The notes beneath the pieces are model-generated. The model ran no database searches. It worked only from the letters and a program-made list of their open reading frames with translations, and had not been told where the DNA came from. A stretch of DNA of 64,000 nucleotides from JAYFQE01 sp034927345 (GTDB lineage Bacteria > Bacillota > Clostridia > Saccharofermentanales > UBA5734): the NCBI GenBank assembly GCA_034927345.1, contig JAYFQE010000002.1, forward strand, positions 384,089-448,088. The letters are read 5' to 3'. Of the stretch, positions 33,234-42,912 are shown in pieces. How positions within the stretch are numbered: position 1 is the first letter of the stretch; each line of letters opens with the position of its first letter. A program made the translations under genes and the position numbers.

Positions 33234-34016
33234 TTATTCCTCGATCCTGATCCGTTCGATTTTTTTAGCCTGTCCGGTAACCGGATCCGCATCGATATAG
33301 ACGGCGCACAGCGCCGACGGGCCATAAGCCGGTTCATACCGGGCAGGCAGGCGGCTGACAAACCGCCGCAGGGATGTTTCTTTCTCCATGCCGATCACGC
33401 CGTCCGTTGGCCCGGTCATGCCGACATCTGTTATGAAAGCTGTACCGCGTTCTAAAATGCGTTCATCCGCCGTCTGTACGTGGGTATGGGTACCCGCAAC
33501 CAAGGTGACGCGGCCGTCCAGATAGCAAGCCATAGCATTCTTTTCCGATGTTGCCTCAGCATGAAAATCGACGATGATGATCTTCGCTTGATTCTGCGCC
33601 GCGTTTTCGGCCAATAACCGCTCGGCGGCAGCAAAGGGATCATCAACCGGATCCATGAAAACTCGTCCCAGCAAATTGATAACCAGAACCGGACAAGCGG
33701 TGCGACGCCAGACCAGATGGCCTTTGCCCGGCCAGGCTGCCGGGCCGTTGGCCGGCCTGATGAGATTGTCGATTCGGTCTATGGAATCCAGCAGGTCTTG
33801 TCTGGCCCAGCTGTGGTTGCCTAATGTCATGACATCAACGCCGGCTGATTGAATATCTTTAGCCAGCGTGGCGGTTAATCCCAGTCCGGCAGCTGCATTT
33901 TCCGCATTAGCGATGCAGAGATCGATTTGATACCGTTTCTTTAAATCCGGCAATTTCGCTTTCAATAATTTGCGGCCGCCTGATCCGACCAGGTCTCCAA
34001 TAAAGAGGATATGCAA
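33234..34016 (-). CDS. ymdB: YmdB-family metallophosphoesterase
   Basis: 260 aa. Metal-binding motifs I-G-D-L-V-G-S-G-G-R near 6-15, A-N-A-E-N, T-L-G-N-H-S-W, V-D-F-H-A-E-A-T-S-E-K and G-T-H-T-H-V-Q-T-A-D are all present. B. subtilis YmdB is a cyclic nucleotide phosphodiesterase needed for biofilm and late adaptive responses. rny immediately upstream is the standard neighbour, though here a terminator separates them. Confidence 0.92.
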   Translation of the reverse strand: MHILFIGDLVGSGGRKLLKAKLPDLKKRYQIDLCIANAENAAAGLGLTATLAKDIQSAGVDVMTLGNHSWARQDLLDSIDRIDNLIRPANGPAAWPGKGHLVWRRTACPVLVINLLGRVFMDPVDDPFAAAERLLAENAAQNQAKIIIVDFHAEATSEKNAMACYLDGRVTLVAGTHTHVQTADERILERGTAFITDVGMTGPTDGVIGMEKETSLRRFVSRLPARYEPAYGPSALCAVYIDADPVTGQAKKIERIRIEE

Positions 34017-34080
34017 ATTCTCTCCCCCTATTCATTTATTAACCTATATTCTATCATACATTGCCCCGATGGCGAAATAG

Positions 34081-34115
34081 AAAACGCAACCGCTCCCAGA
34101 AGAAGCGGCTGCGTT
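34081..34115 (-). terminator. terminator after rny
   Basis: Hairpin with arms AACGCAGCCGCT and AGCGGTTGCGTT (one G-T pair) around an 8-base loop, ending TTTTCT on the minus strand, 33 bases after rny. Confidence 0.8.
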
Positions 34116-34147
34116 CCTTAACATGCTATTCCGTCGTACAGGTGATG

Positions 34148-35728
34148 CTATTTGGCAAACTCGGTAACACGGGTTTCCCGGATGATATGGACTTTGATCT
34201 GTCCGGGGTAGTCCAGTTCATCTTCGATTTTTTTGCATATCTCCCTGGCTTTTAAAATCATCTCATCATCATGGACATTCTCCGGTTTTACCATAACCCG
34301 GATTTCCCGTCCAGCTTGAATCGCATAGGATTTCTCAACCCCTTCAAACGAATTGGCGATTTCTTCAAGCTTTTGAATCCGTTTGATGTAGGTCTCCAGA
34401 TTCTCACGTCTGGCGCCAGGCCGTGCGGCAGATATGGCATCGGCGGCAGCTACCAGAATGGAAACCAATGAATCCGGCTCCACATCACCGTGATGCGATT
34501 GGATCGCATTGATCACTTCAGGGCCTTCTTTATACTTGCGGGCAATTTCCGCCCCCAAAGTAATATGCGACCCCTCCATTTCAAAATCGGCCGCTTTGCC
34601 GATATCATGCAATAACCCGGCCCGCTTGGCCATCATGACATCCAAGCCAAGTTCGGCGGCCATCATGCCGGCCAGCCAGCAAACTTCGATGGAGTGCTGC
34701 AGGACATTCTGTCCATAGCTGGTGCGATACCGCAGCCGTCCCAGGAGTTTGATGATTTCCGGATGCAGTCCCATGATGCCTGTTTCGAAAACGGCACGGT
34801 CGCCTTCCTGCTTGATGGTAGCCTCAACTTCTTTGCGGGCTTTCTCAACCATCTCCTCAATGCGGGCAGGATGGATTCGACCGTCAATGATCAATTTGTC
34901 GATCGTAATACGGGCAATTTCACGCCGGATCGGATCAAAGCTCGACAAGATCACCGCTTCAGGTGTATCGTCGATAATCAAGTCGACGCCGGTCAAGGTT
35001 TCGATCGTCCGGATATTGCGGCCTTCGCGGCCGATAATCCGCCCTTTCATCTCGTCGTTCGGCAGCGTAACCACCGATACGGTCGATTCGGATACATAGT
35101 CGGCAGCATAACGCTGAATCGATCCGACAATGATCTCTTTGGCTTTGCGATCAGCTTCTTCTTTTGTTTCTTCTTCCATTTGCCGGAGCATAACAGCCAT
35201 GTCGTGGCGGTATTCAATTCTGGCTTCATCAAGAACCTGCTTTTTCGCATCCTCAATGGACAGATTGGATATCCGCTCCAATTCGATCACTTTCTGTTTT
35301 TCCAGCTCTTTGGTTTTTTCTTCCAGGACCAGGACGTCGCTGACCCGATTGTCCAGAGCCTCTTCTTTTTGCTCCAGAACTTCCAGCTTGCGCTCCAGAG
35401 CTTCTTCTTTCTGCTCCAGACGGTTGCGCTCACGCTGCAACTCGGTTTTCTTCTCGCGCACATCCTTTTCAAATTCAATTCTGGCTTTATGGACTTCCTC
35501 TTTTGCCTGGAGCAAGAATTCACGTTTCCTGCTCTCGCCCGTCTTCTGGGCTTCGCCGATCAGTTTATCTGCTTCGACTTCAGCAACAGCGGCAGCTTCT
35601 TTCATCGCCTTGACCTTTTTGCTGAAACCAAGCTGATAATAAGCAACAGTGGCGGCACAGGCGATAATCAGTCCAACAACCAATCCGATTATTAAAGATA
35701 GCCAGTCTATAATGGCAATCACCCCCAA
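34148..35728 (-). CDS. rny: ribonuclease Y
   Basis: 526 aa. Membrane-anchored endoribonuclease that starts mRNA decay. One N-terminal helix (residues 8-28), a long highly charged coiled coil (about 35-200), a KH domain with G-R-I-I-G-R-E-G-R-N-I-R near 228-239, and an HD domain with G-L-L-H-D-I-G-K-A near 370. The start is unclear: TTG at 35726-35728 and GTG at 35720-35722 are in frame with no good ribosome site, and an in-frame stop lies four codons further up. The first is used here. Own promoter and terminator. Confidence 0.95.
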   Translation of the reverse strand: MGVIAIIDWLSLIIGLVVGLIIACAATVAYYQLGFSKKVKAMKEAAAVAEVEADKLIGEAQKTGESRKREFLLQAKEEVHKARIEFEKDVREKKTELQRERNRLEQKEEALERKLEVLEQKEEALDNRVSDVLVLEEKTKELEKQKVIELERISNLSIEDAKKQVLDEARIEYRHDMAVMLRQMEEETKEEADRKAKEIIVGSIQRYAADYVSESTVSVVTLPNDEMKGRIIGREGRNIRTIETLTGVDLIIDDTPEAVILSSFDPIRREIARITIDKLIIDGRIHPARIEEMVEKARKEVEATIKQEGDRAVFETGIMGLHPEIIKLLGRLRYRTSYGQNVLQHSIEVCWLAGMMAAELGLDVMMAKRAGLLHDIGKAADFEMEGSHITLGAEIARKYKEGPEVINAIQSHHGDVEPDSLVSILVAAADAISAARPGARRENLETYIKRIQKLEEIANSFEGVEKSYAIQAGREIRVMVKPENVHDDEMILKAREICKKIEDELDYPGQIKVHIIRETRVTEFAK

Positions 35729-35783
35729 TATTCATTTATCAAGATTCATTAAAGTCCCTGTATTTATGGAATAATAAGCATCT

Positions 35784-35818
35784 CTAATATTCTATAGAAC
35801 TTTATGGGTCAATGTCAA
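35784..35818 (-). promoter_or_regulatory. rny promoter
   Basis: Minus-strand TTGACA (35813-35818) and TATAGA (35791-35796) at 16-base spacing; an overlapping alternative is TTGACC (35807-35812), 17 bases, TATTAG (35784-35789). It abuts the hydrogenase operon terminator. Confidence 0.5.
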
Positions 35819-35860
35819 TAAAGCAAATGGCCCTTCCCAGGAAAAGGATGGGCCATTTGC
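35817..35860 (-). terminator. terminator of the hydrogenase operon
   Basis: Perfect 11-bp stem GCAAATGGCCC/GGGCCATTTGC with a 16-base loop, followed by TTTATTG on the minus strand, 24 bases after hydA. Confidence 0.8.
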
Positions 35861-35883
35861 CAAAAAATGTTCTTAAATGGACC

Positions 35884-37650
35884 TTATTGCTCCAGAACGC
35901 TGTCCGGATAAATCTCACGGCGATGATAATGGGTATGCAGCAATTCATGTGACATATGCCCATTGGGTTCGCCCAGAAAGTTTTTATAAAGAGCGTCCAC
36001 ATCGGAATTCTTGTAGGATTTACGTTCAGGCATCAGGACATCCTCTTCATAGAGCGCTTTTGCCCTCAAGGTGCGCAGATCGATATCCATCAGATCCTGA
36101 GCGTGAACTTGCGGTTGTCCGCCGCCGCAGACACAGCCGCCGGAGCAGCCCATGATTTCGATGAAGTGGTACTGGGGCGCGGTGCCGGCGCGGATGGCGT
36201 CGAGCAGTTTGCGGGCTGCCGCCGTGCTGTGGGCAACCGCTACGCGCAGCTTCATGCCGGCAATTTCCAGTTCAGCTTCCTTGATGCCGGAATCGGCGCC
36301 GCGGACAGCCTGATATTCGAAAGCGGGCAGATCTTTATGTTCGAGGACATCAGCCACAGTACGCAACGCAGCCTCCATAACGCCGCCGGTGGCGCCGAAA
36401 ATGACGGCAGCGCCGGTATACTCGCCAAAAAGATCCATGTCCGGGCCTTCATCAGGCAGTTTGTTGAAATCCAAACCGGTTTGCTTGATCATCCGGGCAA
36501 TCTCACGGGTCGTCAACACAGCGTCGACATCCCGCAGTCCGGTGGAAGGATTAACCATTTCATCACGCGACGCTTCGGTTTTTTTCGAGGTGCAGGGCAT
36601 GACGGAAACGACAAAGATATCTTTAGGATCAATATTCTTGCGTTTGGCATAATAAGTCTTGATGATTGCGCCTTCCATCTGGTGCGGCGATTTGCAGGTT
36701 GAAAGGTTATCCAGGAATTCCGGATAATAGAATTCGGCAAAACGGATCCACCCCGGCGAACAGGAAGTGATCATCGGGAGTTTGCCGCCGTTTTGCAGGC
36801 GGTTGATCAATTCGGTGCCCTCTTCCATGATGGTCAGGTCGGCGCCGAAATTGGTGTCGTAGATTTTGTCAAAGCCCATGCGGCGCAGCGCGGCAAATAA
36901 TTTGCCGGTAACCCGGGTGCCAAACGGCAGGCCGAATTCTTCACCCAATGCGGCGCGAACAGCCGGAGCGACCTGGACGACTACGTGTTTTTTCGGATCT
37001 TGAATCGCCGCCCAGACGCGTTCGTCATCTTCTTTTTCATGCAGAGCGCCAACCGGGCAGGCTACGATACACTGACCGCAATAAATGCAGGGCGCGTCGG
37101 CCATGCTGATGTTATAAGCCGGGCCGATCGCCGTCTGAAAGCCACGGTTGAGGAAAGACAGGACATTGATATCCTGTTTCTGGCAAGCGGCGACACAGCG
37201 GCCACAGAGAATGCACTTGCTGGAATCGCGAACGATAGAATAGGATTTGCTGTCGATTTTGCTGGGACTCTTCTCACCTTTGTAGCTGACGCCGCGGATG
37301 CCGTACAGTTCGCAAAGCGCCTGCAGTTCGCAGTTGCCGTTCCTGATGCAGGACAGGCAATCTTGATTATGATCGGACAAAATCAGTTCCAGAGTCGATT
37401 TGCGCGTAGCGCGGACACGCGGCGAATTGGTTTTAACAACCATGCCTTCGCTGACCGGCGTAACGCAGGCAGCAGATAAACTGCGGCCGCCGACGACCTC
37501 GACCAGGCAAATACGGCAGGCGCCGACCTCGTTGACACCCTTCAGATAACACAGAGTGGGCACCTTTATGCCGGCAGCTCTGGCCGCTTCAAGGATTGTA
37601 TAGCTGGATGGCACACTGACTTGAACGCCATCGATGGTAACATTGACCAT
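35884..37650 (-). CDS. hydA: [FeFe]-hydrogenase catalytic subunit, NADH/ferredoxin type
   Basis: 588 aa. Evolves H2 at the H-cluster. N-terminal [2Fe-2S] site C-Y-L-K-G-V-N-E-V-G-A-C-R-I-C, a His/Cys-ligated [4Fe-4S] (H-x3-C-x2-C-x5-C), two ferredoxin clusters (CILCGRCVAAC and CIYCGQCIVAC), then H-cluster motifs T-S-C-S-P-G-W, M-P-C-T-S-K-K and E-I-M-G-C-S-G-G-C, followed by the C-terminal small-subunit-like segment ending in G-H-x-S-H-E-L-L-H-T-H-Y. The ATG at 37648-37650 is chosen; the AAGGAG site lies rather far upstream, so an in-frame GTG two codons earlier is possible. With hydB and hydC it forms a trimeric electron-bifurcating enzyme. Confidence 0.95.
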   Translation of the reverse strand: MVNVTIDGVQVSVPSSYTILEAARAAGIKVPTLCYLKGVNEVGACRICLVEVVGGRSLSAACVTPVSEGMVVKTNSPRVRATRKSTLELILSDHNQDCLSCIRNGNCELQALCELYGIRGVSYKGEKSPSKIDSKSYSIVRDSSKCILCGRCVAACQKQDINVLSFLNRGFQTAIGPAYNISMADAPCIYCGQCIVACPVGALHEKEDDERVWAAIQDPKKHVVVQVAPAVRAALGEEFGLPFGTRVTGKLFAALRRMGFDKIYDTNFGADLTIMEEGTELINRLQNGGKLPMITSCSPGWIRFAEFYYPEFLDNLSTCKSPHQMEGAIIKTYYAKRKNIDPKDIFVVSVMPCTSKKTEASRDEMVNPSTGLRDVDAVLTTREIARMIKQTGLDFNKLPDEGPDMDLFGEYTGAAVIFGATGGVMEAALRTVADVLEHKDLPAFEYQAVRGADSGIKEAELEIAGMKLRVAVAHSTAAARKLLDAIRAGTAPQYHFIEIMGCSGGCVCGGGQPQVHAQDLMDIDLRTLRAKALYEEDVLMPERKSYKNSDVDALYKNFLGEPNGHMSHELLHTHYHRREIYPDSVLEQ

Positions 37651-37681
37651 GTTCACTTGTTTCACGCTCCTTCTGACGCCT

Positions 37682-39484
37682 TTACCGCTTGACAACGGCC
37701 TTAAATTTGCAGGCCTGCTCGCAGGCGCCGCATTTGATGCACTTGGTCGTGTCAATCACAAAGGGTTCTTTACCAAGAACGCCTGTGATACAGCCGACCG
37801 GACAACGTTTTGCGCAAAGTCCGCATTTCTTGCAGAGATCGGGCAATATGGTATAGTGCGTCAGTCCCTTGCAAACGCCGCAGCGGCATTTCTTTTCTAC
37901 GACGTGTTCTTCATATTCTTTCCGGAAATGCTTCAATGTCGAAAGCACCGGGTTCGGCGCGGTCTGGCCCAACGCGCAGAGCGAGCCGGCCTTGATTGCC
38001 GTCGCCATGCGTTCCAGTTCGTTCAGATCATCCAGCGTGCCCGTGCCGTCTGTTATTTTTTCGAGGATTTCCAGCATACGGCGGGTGCCGATCCGGCAGG
38101 GCGCGCATTTGCCGCAGGATTCGTCGACTGTAAACCGCAGGAAGAATTTGGCGATATCCACCATGCAGGTGTCTTCATCCATGACAATCATGCCGCCTGA
38201 ACCCATCATGGATCCGGCTGCGATCAGATTCTCATAATCGATCGGCGTATCGAGCAGGCTGGCAGGAATGCAGCCGCCTGAAGGGCCGCCGGTCTGAACG
38301 GATTTGAAAGCTTTATTGTTGGGGATGCCGCCGCCGATGTCGAAGACGATCTCCCGGACTGTGGTTCCCATCGGGATTTCGACCAGACCAACATTGTTGA
38401 CCTTGCCGCCCAAAGCAAAAACCTTCGTGCCTTTGCTCTTCTCGGTACCCATGGAGGCAAACCATTCGGCGCCTTTCTGGAAAATAACCGGCACATTGGC
38501 AAAAGTCTCAACATTATTCAGAATGGTCGGTTTGCCAAAGAGGCCCTTGACAGCCGGGAACGGCGGCCGAGGTGTCGGATTGCCGCGTTTTCCTTCGATC
38601 GAACGCATCAAGGCTGTTTCCTCGCCGCAAACAAAAGCGCCGGCGCCAAGACGAATCTCAATATCGAAATTGAAGCCGCTGTCGAAAATATTCTCGCCCA
38701 GCAAGCCGTATTCTTTGGCTTGCTTGATGGCAATTTTCAAACGCTGCACAGCGATCGGGTATTCGGCGCGGACATAGATATAGCCCTGGCTGGAACCGAT
38801 CGCATAACCGGCAATAACCATGGCTTCAATAACACTGTGCGGATCGCCTTCCAAGATCGAGCGGTCCATGAAAGCTCCGGGATCGCCTTCATCAGCGTTG
38901 CAGCAAACATACTTTTGATCGTTTTGCTGTTTGGCTGCGAATTCCCATTTCATGCCGGTCGGGAAACCGCCGCCGCCACGCCCTCTGAGTCCGGCTTTCT
39001 TGATTTCGTTGATGACATCCATCGGAGCAACTTTTTCGGTTAATATTTTACCCAGCGCCTGATAGCCATCATGAGCGATATATTCATCAATCAGCTCAGG
39101 ATTGATGACGCCGCAATTGCGCAAGGCTATTCTTTTCTGTTTTTTAAAGAAAGAAGACTCCTCGACATTGCGGGCCTGATCAAGCGGAAGAGCGGTCTGA
39201 AGCGTCATCAGGCGCTTTACATAGCGGCCTTTGAGCAGGTGTTCGGAAACGATTTCAGCCACGTCATCAGGAGTAACCCGATAGTACATGACGCCTTCCG
39301 GATAGATAACCATGATCGGGCCTTCAGCGCATAAACCGAAGCAGCCGGTTTTGACAACCTTGACTTCTTTAGACAAGCCATTGGCCGCCAATTCTTTTTC
39401 CATGTTTTCAATGATCCTGGGTGATTGGGATGAGGTACAGCCAGTTCCGCAACAAACCAGGACATGGGCTCGGTAAAGATCCAT
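37682..39484 (-). CDS. hydB: NADH-binding subunit of bifurcating hydrogenase (NuoF-like)
   Basis: 600 aa. N-terminal thioredoxin-like [2Fe-2S] domain (C-C-G-T-G-C and T-G-C-F-G-L-C), NuoF body with FMN/NADH-binding G-R-G-G-G-G-F-P-T-G near 167-176 and G-A-G-A-F-V-C-G-E-E-T-A-L, a [4Fe-4S] site (S-C-G-K-C-A-P-C-R-I-G), and two C-terminal ferredoxin clusters C-K-K-C-G-L-C-x3-C and C-I-K-C-G-A-C-x3-C. The domain plan matches HydB/HndC of electron-bifurcating hydrogenases, which couple NADH and reduced ferredoxin to H2. Second gene in the operon, 4 bases after hydC. Confidence 0.95.
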   Translation of the reverse strand: MDLYRAHVLVCCGTGCTSSQSPRIIENMEKELAANGLSKEVKVVKTGCFGLCAEGPIMVIYPEGVMYYRVTPDDVAEIVSEHLLKGRYVKRLMTLQTALPLDQARNVEESSFFKKQKRIALRNCGVINPELIDEYIAHDGYQALGKILTEKVAPMDVINEIKKAGLRGRGGGGFPTGMKWEFAAKQQNDQKYVCCNADEGDPGAFMDRSILEGDPHSVIEAMVIAGYAIGSSQGYIYVRAEYPIAVQRLKIAIKQAKEYGLLGENIFDSGFNFDIEIRLGAGAFVCGEETALMRSIEGKRGNPTPRPPFPAVKGLFGKPTILNNVETFANVPVIFQKGAEWFASMGTEKSKGTKVFALGGKVNNVGLVEIPMGTTVREIVFDIGGGIPNNKAFKSVQTGGPSGGCIPASLLDTPIDYENLIAAGSMMGSGGMIVMDEDTCMVDIAKFFLRFTVDESCGKCAPCRIGTRRMLEILEKITDGTGTLDDLNELERMATAIKAGSLCALGQTAPNPVLSTLKHFRKEYEEHVVEKKCRCGVCKGLTHYTILPDLCKKCGLCAKRCPVGCITGVLGKEPFVIDTTKCIKCGACEQACKFKAVVKR

Positions 39485-39488
39485 GAAC

Positions 39489-39980
39489 TTAAGCCTCCTT
39501 GTATTTGGCCAGAATTGCCGGAATTTCGTCTGCAGTCAGACGTCCGTAAACGTCTTCGTTGATCATAATAACGGGCGCCAGGCCACAAGCACCGATACAA
39601 CGGCAGGCATTGATTGAAAATTTCATATCCTTTGTGCATTCGCCGGCTTTGATGCCCAGTTCACTCTCCACTTTATCCAGAATGGACTGCGCGCCTTTGA
39701 CATAACATGCCGTTCCCAAACAACAACTGATCTCATATTTGCCCTTCGGGGTAAGTGAAAAAAATGAATAAAATGATACTACGCCATACACTTCGGCAAC
39801 AGACACACCCATGCCCAAAGCGACTTCGCGCTGAACTTCCAAAGGCAGATAACCGTAAATATTCTGCGCTTCTTGCAAGACCTGCATCAAAGACTTCCGG
39901 CCGTTGCCCTTATATTGGTCAATGACCTGTCTTAGTTTCTTAATTTTCTCGTCATGAGTCAAGGTATTTATAGCTCCCAT
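39489..39980 (-). CDS. hydC: NuoE-like subunit of bifurcating hydrogenase
   Basis: 163 aa. Thioredoxin-fold [2Fe-2S] protein with ligands C-L-G-T-A-C and C-R-C-I-G-A-C-G, homologous to NuoE/HndA. First gene of hydC-hydB-hydA. The ATG at 39978-39980 with GGGAGG upstream is chosen over an in-frame start 18 codons earlier. The set implies an anaerobe that disposes of reducing equivalents as H2. Confidence 0.93.
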   Translation of the reverse strand: MGAINTLTHDEKIKKLRQVIDQYKGNGRKSLMQVLQEAQNIYGYLPLEVQREVALGMGVSVAEVYGVVSFYSFFSLTPKGKYEISCCLGTACYVKGAQSILDKVESELGIKAGECTKDMKFSINACRCIGACGLAPVIMINEDVYGRLTADEIPAILAKYKEA

Positions 39981-40074
39981 GGTTTGACTCACCTCCCAAG
40001 AGTATACAATATCATTATTCAAGCCTTTCAGCAATTCTTTTCACTAAAATTTTCTCAAGAAAACCAGCTTTTCT

Positions 40075-40103
40075 TTACCATCTTGACAGCCAGGCGCTAT
40101 AAT
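40075..40103 (+). promoter_or_regulatory. possible promoter of the rluA-type gene
   Basis: TTACCA (40075-40080), 17-base spacer, TATAAT (40098-40103). A consensus TTGACA at 40083-40088 is too close to pair with this -10. Confidence 0.45.
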
Positions 40104-40188
40104 GGGAAAAAACCGGACGTTGTTTTCCGGCAGAATAGGAATGTTTTGCAAAACAACTGCAAAGGACTCAGATAAACAGGAGAAAAAC

Positions 40189-41091
40189 ATGGAAATTCAA
40201 TACCAGGCCACACCGGCCGATCACGGTCAGCGTGCTGTTGATATTCTGGTCAGGCGGACCGGCATGTCGCGCCTTTTATGTAAAAAAATCCGTTTGTACG
40301 GCCGTCTGCTTTGCAACGGCCGGCCTCACCGCATGATCGACCCGGTGGCAACCGGCGATTTTCTCACGGCCAGCTATACGCCCGACAATCGGACATCTGA
40401 CAAACTCAAGACGGTTCCGGGAGTCGATATCCGATATCTGGACGAATGGCTGCTGGTAGCCGCTAAACCGGCCGGTATGGTAACCCATCCGACCTATTTG
40501 CATGAAAAAGGTTCGCTTACCGATTCGCTGGCCGATTATCCTCTGCATCCGGTATGCCGGCTGGATCGCGATACTTCGGGTCTGGTTTTAATTGCCCGCA
40601 ACGGCCATGCCCATCATGTAATCAGCAGCCATCCGATGCGTAAACGTTATCTGGCGCTGCTGCATGGGCGTTTCCCGGCGCCGGCCGGTTTGATCCAGGC
40701 GTCGGTCAGACGTTCCCAAACCAGCATCATGCTGCGCGAAATCCACCCGGACGGAGCGGAAGCCCGGACGATATGGCAGGAACTGCGCTACTATCCGACC
40801 AGTGATATTTCTCTTGTCCGCTTCGAATTGCTTACCGGCAGAACCCATCAGCTTCGCCTGCATAGCCAGGCTTGCGGCTGTCCGATGGTTGGAGACAGCC
40901 TATATGGCAAATCAGATAACAGCGCCGATGTCTGGGATCGGTTGATCGGACGCCAGGCCTTACATTCGGCCAGTCTGCAATTTATCCATCCCCTGACCGG
41001 CCGGCCGGTTCTGGTTACGGCTCCGCTGCCCGATGATTTCCGGACTTTGCTGACAGCGATCCGTAAAGCCGAACACAAAACCGGTATCTGA
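40189..41091 (+). CDS. RluA-family pseudouridine synthase
   Basis: 300 aa, second RluA-family protein in the window. The catalytic block reads C-R-L-D-R-D-T-S-G-L (usually H-R-L-D), and the C-terminal G-R-T-H-Q-L-R-L-H-S is intact. The N-terminal region has an S4-like arrangement (VDILVRRTGMSRLLCKKIRLYGRLLCNG). The ATG at 40189-40191 follows AGGAG. Target RNA unknown; alone on the plus strand, converging with recN. Confidence 0.85.
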   Translation: MEIQYQATPADHGQRAVDILVRRTGMSRLLCKKIRLYGRLLCNGRPHRMIDPVATGDFLTASYTPDNRTSDKLKTVPGVDIRYLDEWLLVAAKPAGMVTHPTYLHEKGSLTDSLADYPLHPVCRLDRDTSGLVLIARNGHAHHVISSHPMRKRYLALLHGRFPAPAGLIQASVRRSQTSIMLREIHPDGAEARTIWQELRYYPTSDISLVRFELLTGRTHQLRLHSQACGCPMVGDSLYGKSDNSADVWDRLIGRQALHSASLQFIHPLTGRPVLVTAPLPDDFRTLLTAIRKAEHKTGI

Positions 41092-41120
41092 ACAATTTGC
41101 CCGAACCGGAATTTTTCTGT

Positions 41121-42890
41121 TTAAGTTGCTGTCTTCAATTGCGCGGCTTGGCTTAAAAGCTGATCGGCCAACTGCCGGGCAGTGCCGTCGCCGATACCGC
41201 CGGATAAAAGCCGCGCCAATTCGCTTTCCCGCTGTTCTCGGTTCAGCTCATGCAGCAGGGTTCTGGTGCGGCCGCCGTCGCTGTTTTTCTCGATCAGCCA
41301 GTGCTCGTCGGCCATGGCGGCAATTTGCGCCATATGTGTGATGCAGAAAACCTGATGTCCCTGCGAAATCTGCAGCAGTTTTTCACCGACTTTTCCTGCT
41401 GTCCTGCCGCTGATGCCGGTATCGATTTCGTCAAAAATCAAAACGGGTATCCGGTCCGCCCGGGCTAAAATTGTTTTAATGGCCAGCATGATCCGCGAGG
41501 CCTCGCCGCCGGAAGCAATACGCGCCAGCGGGCGTAAAGGCTCACCCGGATTGGCCGACAAGAGGAATTCCACCTGATCCAGGCCCGACCGGGAAAAATG
41601 TTCCGGATTTTCCGGCAATTCGGCAAAATGCACGCTGAAGCAGACGCCCTTCATGCCCAAATCGGCCAGTTCAGCACTGATCAAGGCTTCCATCCGGTTC
41701 GCGGCTTTTCGCCGCGCGGCACTCAAAAGGCCGGCCAGATGGATCAGCTGCCCGCGTATCTTTTCCTTTTGGGCAGTCAGTTGATCATAGCGCGCTTCCC
41801 CATCGCTGAGGAGCCGGCGCTTGGCATCGGCTTTTTTTTGAAAATCCAGCACCGTCTCAATGGATCCGCCGTATTTTTTCTTCAGCCGGTACAGGACATC
41901 CAGGCGGTCATCCAGGCGCTCCAGTTCACCGGGATCAGCTTCGCTGGTTTCAAGGAAATTCCGGATCTCCGCGGCAGTATCCTGAATCTTGTCGAGCGAT
42001 ACCGCAATATTTTCGCCGGATGAATCCAGCGCCTGGGTATGGCGGGCAACAAGCTCCAGCTTGGCCGCGACTTGCCCCATTTCCGCCATAATACTTCTGG
42101 AGTCGTCGCCTTCCAGAAGTTCATAAGCTTCGGATAATGCCGTCCGGATTTTCTCGCTGTTGGCGACAATTTTCCGTCTCTGGTTCAAACGGTCGTCTTC
42201 ACCGGGTAGTAAAGCGGCGGCTTCGATTTCCTGAACTTGATAGGCTAACAAATCCAATTGTCTGGCTCTTTCGGCCGGATCGGCGCCCAGGGCCGCCATT
42301 TCACGCAAACAATTCTGATATTGCTGTAATTGAGCCAGATAAGTTTTCTGCGCCAATACCACCGGTTCGCCGGCGAACCGGTCGAGAAGCGGCAAATGGT
42401 TGTCGACCTGAAAAATGACTTGCTGGTCATGCTGACCGTGGATATCGATCAGATACTGGGATAAATCCCGCAAGAGGCTCAGCGGCGCCAGACGTCCGTT
42501 AATCCGGCAGGTCGATTTGCCGGAAGCCGACAATTCACGGGATAAAATCAATTCCATATTATCAGATCCGCCGGCGGCAGGCGTTTCGGAAGAATCCGGA
42601 CTATCTTTGCTTTCACGGCGGTTTACGGTTTCGTCCAGACCCAATTGCTCAAGCAATTCAGGCGGCAGCAAAGCGCGGCCGACGTTAAAAACAGCTTCGA
42701 CAGAGGCTTGTGTTTCGCCATGCCGAATCATGTCGCGCGACAAACGGCCGCCGGATAATGCGCCGATGGCATCGATCAGAATGGATTTTCCGGCGCCTGT
42801 TTCACCGGTCAGAATGAGCAAGCCCCGGTCGGGCTCCAGAGTCATCTGCTCTATCAAAGCAAAATCCCTGATTTCAATTCTGGTCAGCAT
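41121..42890 (-). CDS. recN: DNA repair protein RecN
   Basis: 589 aa. SMC-like ATPase in double-strand break repair. N-terminal Walker A G-E-T-G-A-G-K-S near 31-38, coiled-coil arms around 170-360, and C-terminal signature S-G-G-E-A-S-R and D-E-I-D-T-G-I-S-G-R-T-A. A short polar insertion around 95-112 (RRESKDSPDSSETPAAGGSD region) precedes the conserved L-S-R-E-L. AAGGAG upstream of ATG. argR lies 22 bases upstream, a conserved pairing. Confidence 0.95.
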   Translation of the reverse strand: MLTRIEIRDFALIEQMTLEPDRGLLILTGETGAGKSILIDAIGALSGGRLSRDMIRHGETQASVEAVFNVGRALLPPELLEQLGLDETVNRRESKDSPDSSETPAAGGSDNMELILSRELSASGKSTCRINGRLAPLSLLRDLSQYLIDIHGQHDQQVIFQVDNHLPLLDRFAGEPVVLAQKTYLAQLQQYQNCLREMAALGADPAERARQLDLLAYQVQEIEAAALLPGEDDRLNQRRKIVANSEKIRTALSEAYELLEGDDSRSIMAEMGQVAAKLELVARHTQALDSSGENIAVSLDKIQDTAAEIRNFLETSEADPGELERLDDRLDVLYRLKKKYGGSIETVLDFQKKADAKRRLLSDGEARYDQLTAQKEKIRGQLIHLAGLLSAARRKAANRMEALISAELADLGMKGVCFSVHFAELPENPEHFSRSGLDQVEFLLSANPGEPLRPLARIASGGEASRIMLAIKTILARADRIPVLIFDEIDTGISGRTAGKVGEKLLQISQGHQVFCITHMAQIAAMADEHWLIEKNSDGGRTRTLLHELNREQRESELARLLSGGIGDGTARQLADQLLSQAAQLKTAT

Positions 42891-42912
42891 GCTTTACTCC
42901 TTGAAGCCGCCG

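Noticed and set aside
34694..35695. 333-codon plus-strand frame opposite rny
   Set aside because: Antisense shadow of the conserved RNase Y coding sequence; composition is phenylalanine-rich and no start signal is present.
40083..40103. TTGACA and TATAAT at 40083-40103 as one promoter
   Set aside because: Spacing is only 9 bases; the TTACCA at 40075 with a 17-base spacer is more plausible.
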